From: Frankia umida | Lineage (GTDB): Bacteria > Actinomycetota > Actinomycetes > Frankiales > Frankiaceae | Assembly: GCF_023242945.1 (NCBI RefSeq) | Contig: NZ_JALKFT010000003.1 | Coordinates: 272,249 to 336,248 of the forward strand | Direction: 5' to 3' | DNA: 64,000 bases | Shown here: piece after piece, positions 8,666-17,721 of the stretch | Numbering within the stretch: the stretch's first letter is position 1 | How the letters are laid out: each line of letters starts with the position of its first letter | Translations under genes and position numbers: made by a program | The notes under the pieces: model-generated | What the model saw: only the letters and a program-made list of their open reading frames with translations | The model's database searches: none | Told to the model about the DNA's origin: nothing

Positions 8666-8916
8666 AACAACTGAGAACAGAACGGACAATGTGGCCAGCC
8701 GGCTCGGTGTGACCGGAGCGGGCAGGTTCGACGGGAACCCTGGGGTCGCGCCACGGCCACCGGGCTGGGGCCGATCATCGCGGGGTGGGCTTCTGGGATC
8801 CCGCAAGGACCGTCTGGTAGTGCCCGACTCTGGCGAGCCGGGAGGTGCGGAACGTGAGCGTGTCCTGTGCGGCTCACCTGCCATGATTATGTCACTGAGA
8901 GTTACATTTCATCCGA

Positions 8917-9321
8917 ATGGGTAATCGCCCGGACGCCAGAGAAGCTGTGGCGGAGACTGTGAAGCCCCGACGGCCGGTCGACGATGACGAAGAAGATGAC
9001 GAAGAATTCGCGACTGTCCCCCGGGCGGAGTACGAGCGACTGCAGGCCAGCCGGCGCCAGTTCGGCGCCGAGACCAGCCGCGGCCACATCCTGCGCGACG
9101 AACAGGCGCGGTTGCGGCAGCTCATCGCTGACGTAGCAGCCGCCCTGGGGCGGCCGAACAGCCCCATCTGCATGTCGTGTGTACCCGCTGCGGCACGCTG
9201 CGCGAGATCGCGGAGCCCGGCCGAACCCGCTCCCGGCGCGGTCGCGCATCTGGCGGCGATCCCCGGGCTGGATGTCGTCGGCCCCGCGACGCTTGCCATC
9301 TATGGACGCCGCGAGCGCTGA
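8917..9321 (+). pseudogene. Fur-family (Nur-like) regulator remnant
   Basis: An open frame of 134 codons runs from 8917, but only its last part looks ancestral: VAHLAAIPGLDVVGP and LAIYGRRER resemble the Fur dimerisation domain end. Between about 9150 and 9225 the better match is in another frame, HLHVVCTRCGTLREIAEP, with the His and CxxC pattern of the Fur zinc site. The two pieces need a frameshift to join, and the winged-helix DNA-binding half is missing. The acidic N-terminal part (DDDEEDDEEF) is unrelated. Position just before a Nur box and a nickel permease suggests a lost Nur-type nickel regulator. Confidence 0.5.
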
Positions 9322-9381
9322 TGGGCCGCCTGACGGCGCCCCATCAGCCAAACCAGCGCGGTCGGCCCCACATCATGCCAG

Positions 9382-9398
9382 TTGCAACATCCTTGCAA
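9382..9398 (+). promoter_or_regulatory. Nur (nickel uptake regulator) box
   Basis: TTGCAA at 9382-9387, five bases, then TTGCAA at 9393-9398. This is an exact match to the TTGCAA-N5-TTGCAA inverted repeat recognised by Streptomyces Nur. A further TTGCA occurs at 9410-9414. It lies about 225 bases before the nickel permease start and should repress it when nickel is sufficient. Confidence 0.8.
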
Positions 9399-9621
9399 GA
9401 GCGACATAGTTGCATCTGTGTTGATGCCGGCGGGTCGACGGAGCCCTTCCGGCGCCTCCGGCTGACCTGTCCGATCCGGTGCCCCGCAGTCACGACACGG
9501 ACCACTCGCCGATCCAGCCGAGCGATGTGGGTCCTGCTTCCGCGTGGCCGCTCGGCCTGCGCCCGGCCCATTCCCTCCTGGGCCCGCGTCGAGCCTGTTC
9601 CCCGCAGTGAGGAGACCTCTG

Positions 9622-10812
9622 GTGGCCCACCCATCCCCCGGCGTCGGCGAGCCGTCCCTGCCGAGGCGGCTGGCCCGGTTCCGGCACAGCCTCACGGGGG
9701 CGGACAAGCGGTCCCTGGCGGGGATGACCGCGTTTATCGTCCTGCTGCACGTGGTGGGATTTGTCGTTCTGCTCACCCTTGTCACCCCGCATGGCTACCA
9801 TCTCGGCGGCGACCATCCGGTGTTCACCGCCGGGGTCGGCGTCCTGGCCTATACCTTCGGACTCCGCCACGCCTTCGACGCCGACCACATCGCCGCTGTC
9901 GACAACACCACTCGTAAGCTCATCGCCGACAACACGGCGCGGGAAGCCGAAGGTGCGGGCCCGCAACGCCGACCGCTCTCGGTCGGGTTCTGGTTCTCCC
10001 TCGGCCACTCGACGATCGTCTTCGCGCTCGCGTTCCTGCTTTCGGTCGGTATCAAGTCCCTGGTCGGGCCGGTCGAGGACGACTCCTCCAGGCTTCACAC
10101 CATCACCGGCGTGATCGGCCCGTCGGTCTCAGGTGTCTTCCTGTGGGTGTTGGGGATCCTGAACCTCGCCGCCCTGCTTGGCATCGTCAAGGTCTTCCGC
10201 GAGATGCGCAACGGGCACTACAACGAGCAGGAACTCGAGCGACGGCTGGACTCCCGCGGTTTTATGAACCGTTTCCTCGGTGGCCTGACCAGGACGGTCA
10301 CCAAGCCGTGGAACATCTACCCGATCGGTGTGCTGTTCGGCCTCGGATTCGACACCGCGACCGAGGTTGGCCTGCTCGTCCTCGCCGGCGGCGCCGCGGC
10401 GTTCGACCTGCCCTTCTACTCGATCCTTGTGCTGCCGATCCTGTTCGCCGCCGGCATGTGTCTCATGGACACCATTGATGGTGTGTTCATGAACGCCGCC
10501 TACGGCTGGGCATTCGCCCGTCCGGTTCGCAAGGTGTTCTACAATCTGACCATCACCACCATCTCGGTGATCGTTGCGCTCGTTATCGGCACGATCGAAC
10601 TTGTCGGTGTCCTTGCTGACCGGTTCACGATCGAGTCCGGGCCGTTCGCCTGGATCGCCAACATCAACCTCGACTACGCCGGCTACGGCATCGTCGGCCT
10701 TTTCTTCCTCGCCTGGGCCATCGCGCTCGCTGTCTGGTACTTCGGCCGCGTCGAGGAACGCTGGACCGCCAACCTCCCCAGCGAATCGACCCAGCCCGCC
10801 GAAACCAGCTGA
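9622..10812 (+). CDS. Nickel/cobalt permease, HoxN/NixA (NiCoT) family
   Basis: A secondary transporter of 396 residues that imports Ni2+ and often Co2+. The NiCoT signature HX4DH is visible in RHAFDADHIAAVDNTTR near residue 80, followed by LGHSTIVF and GFDTATEVGLL, all in transmembrane segments. About eight hydrophobic segments can be counted. I chose GTG 9622 because GAGGAGA precedes it; the frame is open back to 9544 without a comparable site. Upstream lies a perfect Nur box, so expression should rise under nickel limitation. Nearby B12 riboswitch genes make cobalt a possible second substrate. Confidence 0.9.
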   Translation: MAHPSPGVGEPSLPRRLARFRHSLTGADKRSLAGMTAFIVLLHVVGFVVLLTLVTPHGYHLGGDHPVFTAGVGVLAYTFGLRHAFDADHIAAVDNTTRKLIADNTAREAEGAGPQRRPLSVGFWFSLGHSTIVFALAFLLSVGIKSLVGPVEDDSSRLHTITGVIGPSVSGVFLWVLGILNLAALLGIVKVFREMRNGHYNEQELERRLDSRGFMNRFLGGLTRTVTKPWNIYPIGVLFGLGFDTATEVGLLVLAGGAAAFDLPFYSILVLPILFAAGMCLMDTIDGVFMNAAYGWAFARPVRKVFYNLTITTISVIVALVIGTIELVGVLADRFTIESGPFAWIANINLDYAGYGIVGLFFLAWAIALAVWYFGRVEERWTANLPSESTQPAETS

Positions 10813-10872
10813 CCATGCTGTCACCCGGGATGGCCGGGATGGGTGGGGCGTACTGGTTCGGTTGGCTGTCGG

Positions 10873-12177
10873 TCAGGCCCGGTCCTGGTAGATGTCGGGG
10901 ATACCGTCGTGGTCGCGGTCGACCGTTTCCGCTTCCTGTATCCGGCGGTAGACACGGCTGCGCAGGCGCAGGGCCACGGCGGCCAGCAGGGCGGCGAGCA
11001 GGGAGCCGGTCAGGACGGCGATCTTGACGTGGTCGTCGCGTGTGCTGCCGGTGCCGAAGGCCAGTTCGCCGATGAGCAGGGAGACGGTGAATCCGATACC
11101 GGCGAGGACGGCCAGGCCGAGGACGTCGACCCAGGCCAGCCCGTCGTCGAGGGTGGCACGGGTGAAGCGGGCCACCAGGTAGGTGGCGGTCATGATGCCC
11201 AGTGGTTTTCCGACGACGAGGCCGATGACGATGCCGACGGCGGCGCGGTCGGAGAGCGCGTCGGTCAGTCCGTTCAGGCCGCCGATGGTGACTCCGGCGG
11301 AGAAGAACGCGAAGACCGGTACCGCCACTGCGGCGGAGAGGGGTCGCCAGCGGTGTTCGAAGTGCTCGGCCAGCCCGGGGCCCGCGTCGGGTCCACCGGC
11401 GCGCTTGCTGCGCAGCACCGGCACGGCGAAGCCCAGCAGCACGCCGGCGACGGTGGCGTGCACGCCGGAGGCGTGGACGAGTGTCCAGGTGGCGGCGGCC
11501 AGAGGCAGCAGGAGCCACCATGAACGCACCCGGCGTTGCACCAGCAGGGTGAACACCGCCAGCGGCACCAGGGCGCCCAGCAGCGGGAGGACGCGGAGAT
11601 CCCGGGTGTAGACGACGGCGATGATGACGATGGCGATCAGGTCGTCGACGACCGCGAGGGTGAGCAGGAAGGTCCGCAGCGCGGACGGCAGATGCCGGCC
11701 GATGACCGCGAGCACCGCCAGGGCGAAGGCGATGTCGGTGGCGGTCGGGATCGCCCAGCCGCGTGCGGCGTCACCGCCGAGGTTGACCAGCGTGTACAGC
11801 ATGGCCGGGACGGCCACGCCACCGACGGCGGCGAGGACCGGGACCGCGGCTCGTCGGGGGTCGCGGAGGTCCCCGGCGACGAACTCGCGTTTGAGTTCCA
11901 GCCCGGCGACGAAGAAGAAGATCGCCAGCAGGCCGTCGGCGGCCCACTGGGCCAGGGTGAGGTTCAGGTGCGCCCAGGACGGGCCGACCTGGTAGGACAG
12001 CATCGACTGGTAGGACTCCGACCACGGTGAGTTCGCCCAGGCGAGGGCCAGGACCGTGGCCGCGAGCAGCAGCGCGCCACCGATGGTCTCCCGGCGCAGG
12101 ATCGCGGCGATGCGACGGGTCTCGGGCCACGACCTGCGATCGAACACGCTGAACCGGCGAGGCGGGGGCTGACTCAT
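10873..12177 (-). CDS. nhaA: Na+/H+ antiporter NhaA
   Basis: A 434-residue electrogenic antiporter that expels Na+ in exchange for H+. The paired aspartates essential for ion binding are seen in LAVVDDLIAIVII near residue 165, and the conserved NhaA stretch GLELKREFVAGDL near residue 95 and PTATDIAFALAVLA near 145. Eleven to twelve membrane segments fit the family. It starts at ATG 12177 and stands alone, converging with the nickel permease. A hydrophilic tail ending DRDHDGIPDIYQDRA resembles thrombospondin type 3 or calcium-binding repeats, an unusual end for NhaA. Confidence 0.93.
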   Translation of the reverse strand: MSQPPPRRFSVFDRRSWPETRRIAAILRRETIGGALLLAATVLALAWANSPWSESYQSMLSYQVGPSWAHLNLTLAQWAADGLLAIFFFVAGLELKREFVAGDLRDPRRAAVPVLAAVGGVAVPAMLYTLVNLGGDAARGWAIPTATDIAFALAVLAVIGRHLPSALRTFLLTLAVVDDLIAIVIIAVVYTRDLRVLPLLGALVPLAVFTLLVQRRVRSWWLLLPLAAATWTLVHASGVHATVAGVLLGFAVPVLRSKRAGGPDAGPGLAEHFEHRWRPLSAAVAVPVFAFFSAGVTIGGLNGLTDALSDRAAVGIVIGLVVGKPLGIMTATYLVARFTRATLDDGLAWVDVLGLAVLAGIGFTVSLLIGELAFGTGSTRDDHVKIAVLTGSLLAALLAAVALRLRSRVYRRIQEAETVDRDHDGIPDIYQDRA

Positions 12178-12432
12178 GGTGGGACTCCTAGCCGAGGGGT
12201 CAGGTCACACGCTGCCGACCAGACTTCCCGGCGCACCAACACCAATACTGCCCACCCTAGCGGTGCGCGTGGCCGGGCGGCGAACCGGACGTCGACTCCA
12301 GCCACGACGCCGACGCCCTGGGCTGGAGTTTGACCCCGAGGTGTCGATCGTCGTCGGTCTGCATGCCGTCGGGATGCCGCCACCGGTGCACGGCGACGGC
12401 ATCCCGACGGGCGTGGGTTCGCTCTGGCTGCG
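12178..12432. other. Intergenic stretch between nhaA and the BlaI-type gene
   Basis: About 255 bases without a credible gene. It should contain the nhaA promoter on the minus strand, but I see no clear -10/-35 pair or inverted repeat. Confidence 0.5.
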
Positions 12433-12816
12433 CTAGCCCTGTTCTCCCGCGTTGAGGGCCTGCAGGAGAAGGCCGCGGTGATCCGGTGAGAGATGGCCGG
12501 CGAAGTAGCGCAGTACCGTGCCGGGATCGTCGCCTCTGCGCAGGAGCTTCACCATCTGTACCGCGGCGTGGTCCTCGGCTCGTTGCAGTGGCCGATAGGC
12601 GAATCCTCGTCCATGCGGTGTCCGTTCGGCGAGGCCCTTGGCCACCAGCCGTAGCAGAGTGGTCGCTATCGTGCTCTGCGCGAGATCTCCACCGAGCCGG
12701 TGCTGGACCTGCATGGGCATCAGCGGTTCGGACGTGGCCCAGAGCAGGGCCAGTACCTCGCGTTCCAACTCGCCGGCCGCGCGTCTGTGCGCGACCGGCA
12801 TGACTGTCACAGGCAT
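12433..12816 (-). CDS. BlaI/MecI-family transcriptional regulator
   Basis: A 127-residue winged-helix repressor of the BlaI/MecI family. The fold starts with LEREVLALLWATSEPLMPMQ, then QSTIATTLLRLVAKGL as recognition helix, and GRGFAYRPL as the wing. The ATG at 12816 is preceded by GGAG at correct spacing, and is preferred over the longer 149-codon frame. In this family the regulator is often paired with a membrane M56 peptidase or with copper-related membrane genes; here a membrane protein follows in the same direction about 240 bases upstream. The target is probably that gene or nhaA, but no operator is obvious. Confidence 0.85.
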   Translation of the reverse strand: MPVTVMPVAHRRAAGELEREVLALLWATSEPLMPMQVQHRLGGDLAQSTIATTLLRLVAKGLAERTPHGRGFAYRPLQRAEDHAAVQMVKLLRRGDDPGTVLRYFAGHLSPDHRGLLLQALNAGEQG

Positions 12817-13058
12817 GGCAACTCCGCGGGTTACCGACCGGTCCGGAATCGCGCTGGCCTGGCCGGCGCGGCGGGCCGGCACACCAGGCAGGTCGGACCC
12901 GGTCGAGGCTCGAAGGTCGGCCCGCCGTCCACCCCGGACGCGGGTGTGGACCTTGACCGGCCGACATCCCGTTCCACCTCACGGCGACGGAACGGGCGAC
13001 ACCAGGTTCTGGCGCGGTCACCGGCGGTGCCTGCCGGCTGGAGGGCCGGTGGGACCGC

Positions 13059-13682
13059 TCAGACCGCGGCGCGGACCGGTGGGCCTCGGCGGACGACGAT
13101 GTGGTGCAGCAGAACGGGCCGGCAGGTCCGGGTGTGGACGGGCCGGCGGGGGAGCGGACCGACCGCGGCCGGCGGAACGCACAGGCCCCGGCGGCGCAGC
13201 CTGCCGGCGGCGCGGCGGGCCACGGTCACGGCACCTCGGGCGGCCCGCCAGAGCAGGCGCTCGCCGACGGCGAGCCACCAGGCCAGCCCGATCGCGGCGA
13301 GGAGATGTGCCGCGATCATCGCCGGCCCGCCGGGAAGCAGGTCCACCCGCGCGGCCTCGTGGGTCATCGCCGCCAGATGGGTCGCGGACGTGCCCGTGGT
13401 GGATGCCGGGTGCGGGCTGCCGGTTGTGGTGGTGACGGCGAACGCGATGTGCAACCCGGTCTGGACAGCCAGTACGAGCCCGGTGAGGCGCGGCCACGAC
13501 AGCCGTGCCGCCGATGCCCCCCAGCAGATCCGCCCGGCCAGGACGACCCCGAGGAGGACGACGGGGACCGATGGAGCCACCCCGCACGCGGCCCAGTGGG
13601 CGCCCACGGCCAGGGCGACGGCGATGGCCGCCACCGACCCGGCCCGGACACCACGCCCCGCCGGCGTCGCAGCCCAGTTCAC
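13059..13682 (-). CDS. Integral membrane protein of unknown function
   Basis: A 207-residue protein with about five hydrophobic segments (for example VAAIAVALAVGAHWAACGV, SVPVVLLGVVLAGRICWG, AMIAAHLLAAIGLAWWLAVG) and an Arg-rich, probably cytoplasmic C-terminus. The segment AAHLLAAIGLAWWLAVGE recalls small actinobacterial membrane proteins found near copper genes, but I cannot name the family. A frame-shifted competing frame (13018..13713) lacks membrane segments and is rejected. It lies on the same strand as the BlaI-type regulator, which may control it. Confidence 0.6.
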   Translation of the reverse strand: MNWAATPAGRGVRAGSVAAIAVALAVGAHWAACGVAPSVPVVLLGVVLAGRICWGASAARLSWPRLTGLVLAVQTGLHIAFAVTTTTGSPHPASTTGTSATHLAAMTHEAARVDLLPGGPAMIAAHLLAAIGLAWWLAVGERLLWRAARGAVTVARRAAGRLRRRGLCVPPAAVGPLPRRPVHTRTCRPVLLHHIVVRRGPPVRAAV

Positions 13683-13958
13683 GACACCACGTGGGGCACG
13701 GCGCCCCGCTCACACCGGGAACCCGGCCGGCTCTCGCGCGCGGACCGGGCCCGGATTCCCTCGAGCGATCCCGACCCGGACCCCGACCTCCGTCGTCCAG
13801 GGCGCGCCATCATGTCTCGTATCCTAGAAGATCAAAAACGGCTCCCGGCGTGTTTGGCCCGACCGCGGTCGGACGGGGCGACCGGCCGAACGCGGTCGCC
13901 CCGCGCATCTCCACCGCGTCGAAACGCCTGACAGCGATTGATGACGATTCCGGCTACG
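13683..13958. other. Intergenic stretch, nothing identified
   Basis: Contains a locally AT-richer patch around 13810-13840 that may hold a promoter for the leftward membrane protein. No gene, repeat or RNA motif recognised. Confidence 0.4.
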
Positions 13959-14351
13959 TCAGCAGTTGACGAACCCCGGTTGCTGGTTGAGGACCTGGCT
14001 CTGCGGGGAGACGAACCGCCGGTACTGCTCGCCGGCGGTGGCCTGGGGCCGGAAGGCGGCGAGCCGGTGGCAGTTCTGGAAGGCCAGCGCCACGCCGAAG
14101 TGCCGTTCCAGGGCCGCGCGGATCGCGGTGCTGGCCATGGCCCGCAGCAGTTGGCCCTGCTCTGCGTCGCCGACGGGCGGAATCTGGTTGTCGGTGAAGT
14201 CGCCCTCCGCGGCCGGCAGTTCGTCGGCGAGCCGCGCGACCAGATCGTAGGCGTAGGGCAGGGACTCGCGGATGCAGGCGAGGAAGTCGGCCTCGTCGAC
14301 ATGGCCTTGTTCGGCCTGTGTCAACAGGCTGGGCGACACGGTCAGGGACAC
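13959..14351 (-). CDS. SCO5389-family protein
   Basis: A 130-residue soluble protein that fits the SCO5389 family of actinobacteria, whose function is not established. Family hallmarks are the opening VSPSLLTQAEQG, the stretch SLPYAYDLVARL, DNQIPPVGDAEQGQLLRA, HFGVALAFQNCHRLA, and the Cys-ending tail LNQQPGFVNC. The start is GTG at 14351 with AGGAGG seven bases before it. About 110 bases upstream is a Zur-like half palindrome, which hints at zinc control, but the box overlaps debris of another gene. Confidence 0.8.
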   Translation of the reverse strand: MSLTVSPSLLTQAEQGHVDEADFLACIRESLPYAYDLVARLADELPAAEGDFTDNQIPPVGDAEQGQLLRAMASTAIRAALERHFGVALAFQNCHRLAAFRPQATAGEQYRRFVSPQSQVLNQQPGFVNC

Positions 14352-14447
14352 AGGTACCTCCTGGGTGGTTGGCGCCGTTACCCCGGGTGGGCGCGGCGCG
14401 GGTGTGCAGGGCGGTGCCGGGGAGATCGATGCCTCAGCCGCCCGCCA

Positions 14448-14640
14448 CTAATGATTACGGATACGGGAATCATTTTCATTATGCGTCGACGCGGTCTGGG
14501 TGGCAAGAGTGACCACGGCGAGGACAGGCGTGTCGCCGATCGCGGGTCCGGCCACGATGACGGCGAACAGAGCGATGGTCAGGACGTGTACCGCCGTGCA
14601 CCACAGAGAGATCGCGTCGAGAGTGAACAGCCGGTGTGGA
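14448..14640 (-). pseudogene. C-terminal relic of a vitamin K epoxide reductase-like membrane protein
   Basis: Reading leftward, LDAISLWCTAVHVLTIALF matches the last Cys-containing helix of VKOR-family proteins, where an ISLWC- or ICPWC-type motif carries the active cysteine. It is followed by another hydrophobic segment and a short tail ending at 14448. The preceding four-helix core is not present in any frame upstream; beyond about 14640 the sequence turns low in hydrophobicity and Arg/Pro rich. It is a stub of about 63 codons. Confidence 0.5.
14464..14484 (-). promoter_or_regulatory. Zur-box-like half palindrome
   Basis: The minus strand reads TAATGAAAATGATTCCCG, which shares the TAATGAAAA-GATT core with the much better box at 29924-29944. 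The right arm is degenerate. It is about 110 bases upstream of the SCO5389-family start. Confidence 0.4.
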
Positions 14641-14708
14641 CGAGGTGGACGAGGTGGACGACCATCCCGACGCCGGTCAGGGCGAACAGCGGTCAGCCTT
14701 ACTGATCT

Positions 14709-14880
14709 TTGATTTTCCGGGTCGGGTTGGAGGCCGCGGGGTTGTTCGAGCGGGGTGCGTTGAATCGGGAGGTTGCGGCGGGTTCGCGGGTGAGCGAGCG
14801 GTCGGTGGAGTGGTGGCGTCTGCGGTGGAAGGCCGGTGGGGTGGTGGCGTTGCGGTCGCGGTGGACGACCGGGTCGGGTC
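14709..14880 (+). pseudogene. Helix-turn-helix fragment of an IS630-type transposase
   Basis: LEAAGLFERGALNREVAAGS and RVSERSVEWWRLRWKAGGV form the tandem HTH seen at the N-terminus of IS630-type transposases. Similarity ends near ALRSRW, and no DDE catalytic domain follows. It is an insertion-sequence scrap between the VKOR relic and the SDR gene. Confidence 0.5.
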
Positions 14881-15103
14881 GGGTGTTGATCGCGGGGCTG
14901 GCCTGCCACGAAGCCAGCCTCGACCTCGCCGCACGCACACAGCTCATCCGTGATGCCCGTGCCGGCGTGCCGGTTCGCAGCCCGCGGCTATTGTCGGGGC
15001 GGCGTCCGGTCCGTGCCTCGCAATGCCGGCTGGTCGGTGCGCTGTCGTTGCTGGCGGTGCGGGTACGTCGGACCGTGCCGCGTCGAGATCTGGAGCGTCG
15101 CGC

Positions 15104-15820
15104 ATGAAGACCGCTGTGATCACCGGAGGCACCGACGGGATCGGTCGGGGGCTGGCCGAACACTGTCTCGCGGCCGGATACACCGTTCTTGTCATCGGCA
15201 CGAACGCGACCAAAGGCAAGAAGATCGCGAGCCTGGCCGCCCGGTATCACCGGTCAGCTCGGACGCTCACCGCCGACGGTATCGAGAGCAACTTCGCGTT
15301 GTTCTACCTGAGCAGGTTCCTGTTCAGCCACGGGCTGGTCGGATCGCTGCGCCAGGCCGAGAACCCGGTCGTGCTCAATTTCGGTGGCGCCGGTCTGACG
15401 ACGCCGATCCGGTGGCATGACATCCAGTGGGAGACCGGCTATCACGGCGTGCGCGCGATGGGCCAGGCCGGTCGGCTCAACGACCTGCTCGCCGTGGACT
15501 TCCTCGACCGGCATGCGGACTCCGGCATCCGTTATGTCATCAACCTGCCCGGCGTCGTCGCCACCAGCTTCGCCGGCGAGTACGAGTACTCCGCGGTCAC
15601 CGCGTCGCAGGTCGAGGAGCTACGCGCCATCGGCAGGCCGGTCAGCCAGGCGGTCGCGGAGATCCTGCCCTTCCTGGGGCCCGGCGGCGACCGTCTCACC
15701 GCCGTGCGGGAGGGGCGACGCCTGGCCCTGGAGTCGAACGCCTGGGACCTGATCGAAGCCCGCCGCCTGCGCGATCTCACCCAGGCCGTCCTGGCCGACC
15801 ACGACCGTCGAACTTCATGA
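15104..15820 (+). CDS. Short-chain dehydrogenase with internal deletion
   Basis: An NAD(P)-dependent SDR of 238 residues. The nucleotide-binding TGGTDGIG is near residue 7, and the C-terminal parts ESNFALFYLSRFLFSHGL, YHGVRAMGQAGRLNDLL and GVVATSFAGEYEY match actinobacterial SDRs of about 290 residues. Between NATKGKKI and SLAARYHRSART the family normally has about 50 more residues, including the second half of the Rossmann sheet and the NNAG-type strand, so an in-frame internal deletion is likely and the enzyme may be inactive. The ATG at 15104 has GGAG upstream; an IS630 scrap lies before it. Confidence 0.7.
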   Translation: MKTAVITGGTDGIGRGLAEHCLAAGYTVLVIGTNATKGKKIASLAARYHRSARTLTADGIESNFALFYLSRFLFSHGLVGSLRQAENPVVLNFGGAGLTTPIRWHDIQWETGYHGVRAMGQAGRLNDLLAVDFLDRHADSGIRYVINLPGVVATSFAGEYEYSAVTASQVEELRAIGRPVSQAVAEILPFLGPGGDRLTAVREGRRLALESNAWDLIEARRLRDLTQAVLADHDRRTS

Positions 15821-15982
15821 TCACTTTTCGATGTGTCGACGACACGCGCGGATCGTCGCATCGGCCACTTCCTCGACCCACGCCTTCATGGCCCACATCT
15901 CACCGCACCGGTGGATCGACAACGTCCTCGCCGGGCTCTGCCGCAAGGCAATCCCGGCCGCCCGCTGATGGGCGGACGCAGC

Positions 15983-16032
15983 GGGCCGGACCGCCGGCTG
16001 GCCACGGAGCGTGGCTGTCGGCGGTCCGGCCC
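15983..16032 (-). terminator. Strong hairpin terminator of groEL
   Basis: GGGCCGGACCGCCG (15983-15996) pairs perfectly with CGGCGGTCCGGCCC (16019-16032); inside, GCCACG and CGTGGC make a second stem. It begins about 28 bases past the groEL stop. No U tract, as common in actinobacteria. Confidence 0.7.
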
Positions 16033-16060
16033 GAGGGCTGATCAGGAGGCCCGGTCGGGC

Positions 16061-17689
16061 TCAGAAGCCCTGCTGGCGCATGGCGGCGTCGACCCCGGCG
16101 GCGTCGGCGGCCACGTCCTCGGGGGCGTTGGCCACGACGGCCTCGGTGGTCAGCAGCAGCGCGGCGATGGACGCGGCGTTCTGCAGTGCCGAGCGGGTGA
16201 CCTTGACGGGGTCGATGATGCCGGCGGCGATCAGGTCGACGTACTGCCCGGTGGCGGCGTTGAGGCCGTGGCCGGTGGGCAGGTTGCGGACCTTCTCGAC
16301 CACGACGCCACCCTCGAGACCGCTGTTGTAGGCGATCTGCCTGATCGGCGCGGCCAGGGCGACGCGGACGATGGCCGCCCCGGTGGCCTCGTCCCCGGTG
16401 AGCGTGAGCTGCTCGAACGCCGGGCCGGACGCCTGGAGCAGGGCGACGCCACCACCGGCGACGATGCCCTCCTCGACGGCGGCCTTGGCGTTGGAGACCG
16501 CGTCCTCGATGCGGTGCTTCTTCTCCTTGAGCTCGACCTCGGTGGCCGCGCCGACCTTGATGACGGCGACACCACCGGCGAGCTTCGCGAGGCGCTCCTG
16601 GCTCTTCTCCCGGTCGTAGTCGGTGTCGGCCGACTCGATCTCGTTCCGAAGCTGGCTGATCCGGGCCTCGATCTGCTCGGCGGAACCGAGACCGTCCACG
16701 ATGGTGGTCTCGTCGGCGGTGATGACGACCCGACGGGCCCGGCCGAGCAGGTCCAGCGTGGTGCTTTCCAGGGTGAGGCCGATGTCCGCGGAGATGACCT
16801 GGCCGCCGGTGAGGATCGCGATGTCCTCCAGCTGGGCCTTGCGGCGGTCACCGAAACCCGGCGCCTTGACCGCGACGCTCCTGAAGGTGCCGCGGATCTT
16901 GTTGACGACCAGGGTGGCCAGCGCCTCGCCCTCGACATCCTCGCAGAGGATGAGCAGCGGCTTCGAGGTCTGCATGACCTTCTCCAGCAGCGGGAGAACG
17001 TCCTTGACCGCCGAGATCTTACTGTTGAGGATCAGCAGGTACGGGTCGTCGAGGACGGCCTCCTGCCGGTCGGCGTCGGTGACGAAGTACGGCGAGATGT
17101 AGCCCTTGTCGAAGCGCATGCCCTCGGTGAGCTCGAGCTCGAGACCGAAGGTGTTGCTCTCCTCGACGGTGATGACGCCTTCCTTGCCGACCTTGTCCAG
17201 CGCCTCGGCGATGAGGGCGCCGATCGCCGGGTCACCGGCGGAGATGGAGGCGGTGGAGGCGATCTGCGCCTTGGTCTCCACCTCCCGGGCGGTCCGCAGG
17301 AGTTCGGCGACCACGCTGGCGACCGCGGCCTCGATGCCCTTCTTCAGGCCGAGCGGGCCCGCGCCGGCGGCCACGTTGCGCAGACCCTCCCGGACCAGCG
17401 CCTGGGCCAGGATCGTCGCGGTGGTGGTGCCGTCACCCGCGACGTCGTTGGTCTTCTTCGCGACCTCCTTGACGAGCTCCGCGCCGATGCGCTCGTAGGC
17501 GTCCTCGAGCTCGACCTCACGGGCGATGCTCACACCGTCGTTGGTCACGGTCGGGGCGCCGAACTTGTTCGCGAGGACCACGTTGCGACCCTTGGGACCG
17601 AGCGTGACCTTCACCGCGTCGGCCAGCCGGTTCACGCCGCGCTCCAGGCCCCGTCGGGCTTCCTCGTCGAACGCGATCATCTTTGCCAT
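16061..17689 (-). CDS. groEL: 60-kDa chaperonin GroEL
   Basis: A 542-residue chaperonin that folds proteins in an ATP-driven double ring. It begins MAKMIAFDEEARRGLERG and carries the ATP-site GDGTTTATILAQALVREGL near residue 85 and GTGAAL-equivalent VAGGGVALLQ near 410. The C-terminus is VDAAMRQQGF, without the GGM repeat or the His-rich tail of the two common actinobacterial types. No groES is adjacent. A perfect CIRCE operator lies about 35 bases above the start, so HrcA should repress it outside heat shock. The ATG at 17689 is preceded by the expected MAK-type N-terminus. Confidence 0.97.
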   Translation of the reverse strand: MAKMIAFDEEARRGLERGVNRLADAVKVTLGPKGRNVVLANKFGAPTVTNDGVSIAREVELEDAYERIGAELVKEVAKKTNDVAGDGTTTATILAQALVREGLRNVAAGAGPLGLKKGIEAAVASVVAELLRTAREVETKAQIASTASISAGDPAIGALIAEALDKVGKEGVITVEESNTFGLELELTEGMRFDKGYISPYFVTDADRQEAVLDDPYLLILNSKISAVKDVLPLLEKVMQTSKPLLILCEDVEGEALATLVVNKIRGTFRSVAVKAPGFGDRRKAQLEDIAILTGGQVISADIGLTLESTTLDLLGRARRVVITADETTIVDGLGSAEQIEARISQLRNEIESADTDYDREKSQERLAKLAGGVAVIKVGAATEVELKEKKHRIEDAVSNAKAAVEEGIVAGGGVALLQASGPAFEQLTLTGDEATGAAIVRVALAAPIRQIAYNSGLEGGVVVEKVRNLPTGHGLNAATGQYVDLIAAGIIDPVKVTRSALQNAASIAALLLTTEAVVANAPEDVAADAAGVDAAMRQQGF

Positions 17690-17721
17690 ACGTGCTGGGT
17701 CCTCTCAGGGGCAATCCCGGA

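Noticed and set aside
10843..11523. Acidic rightward frame of 226 codons
   Set aside because: Antisense shadow of nhaA.
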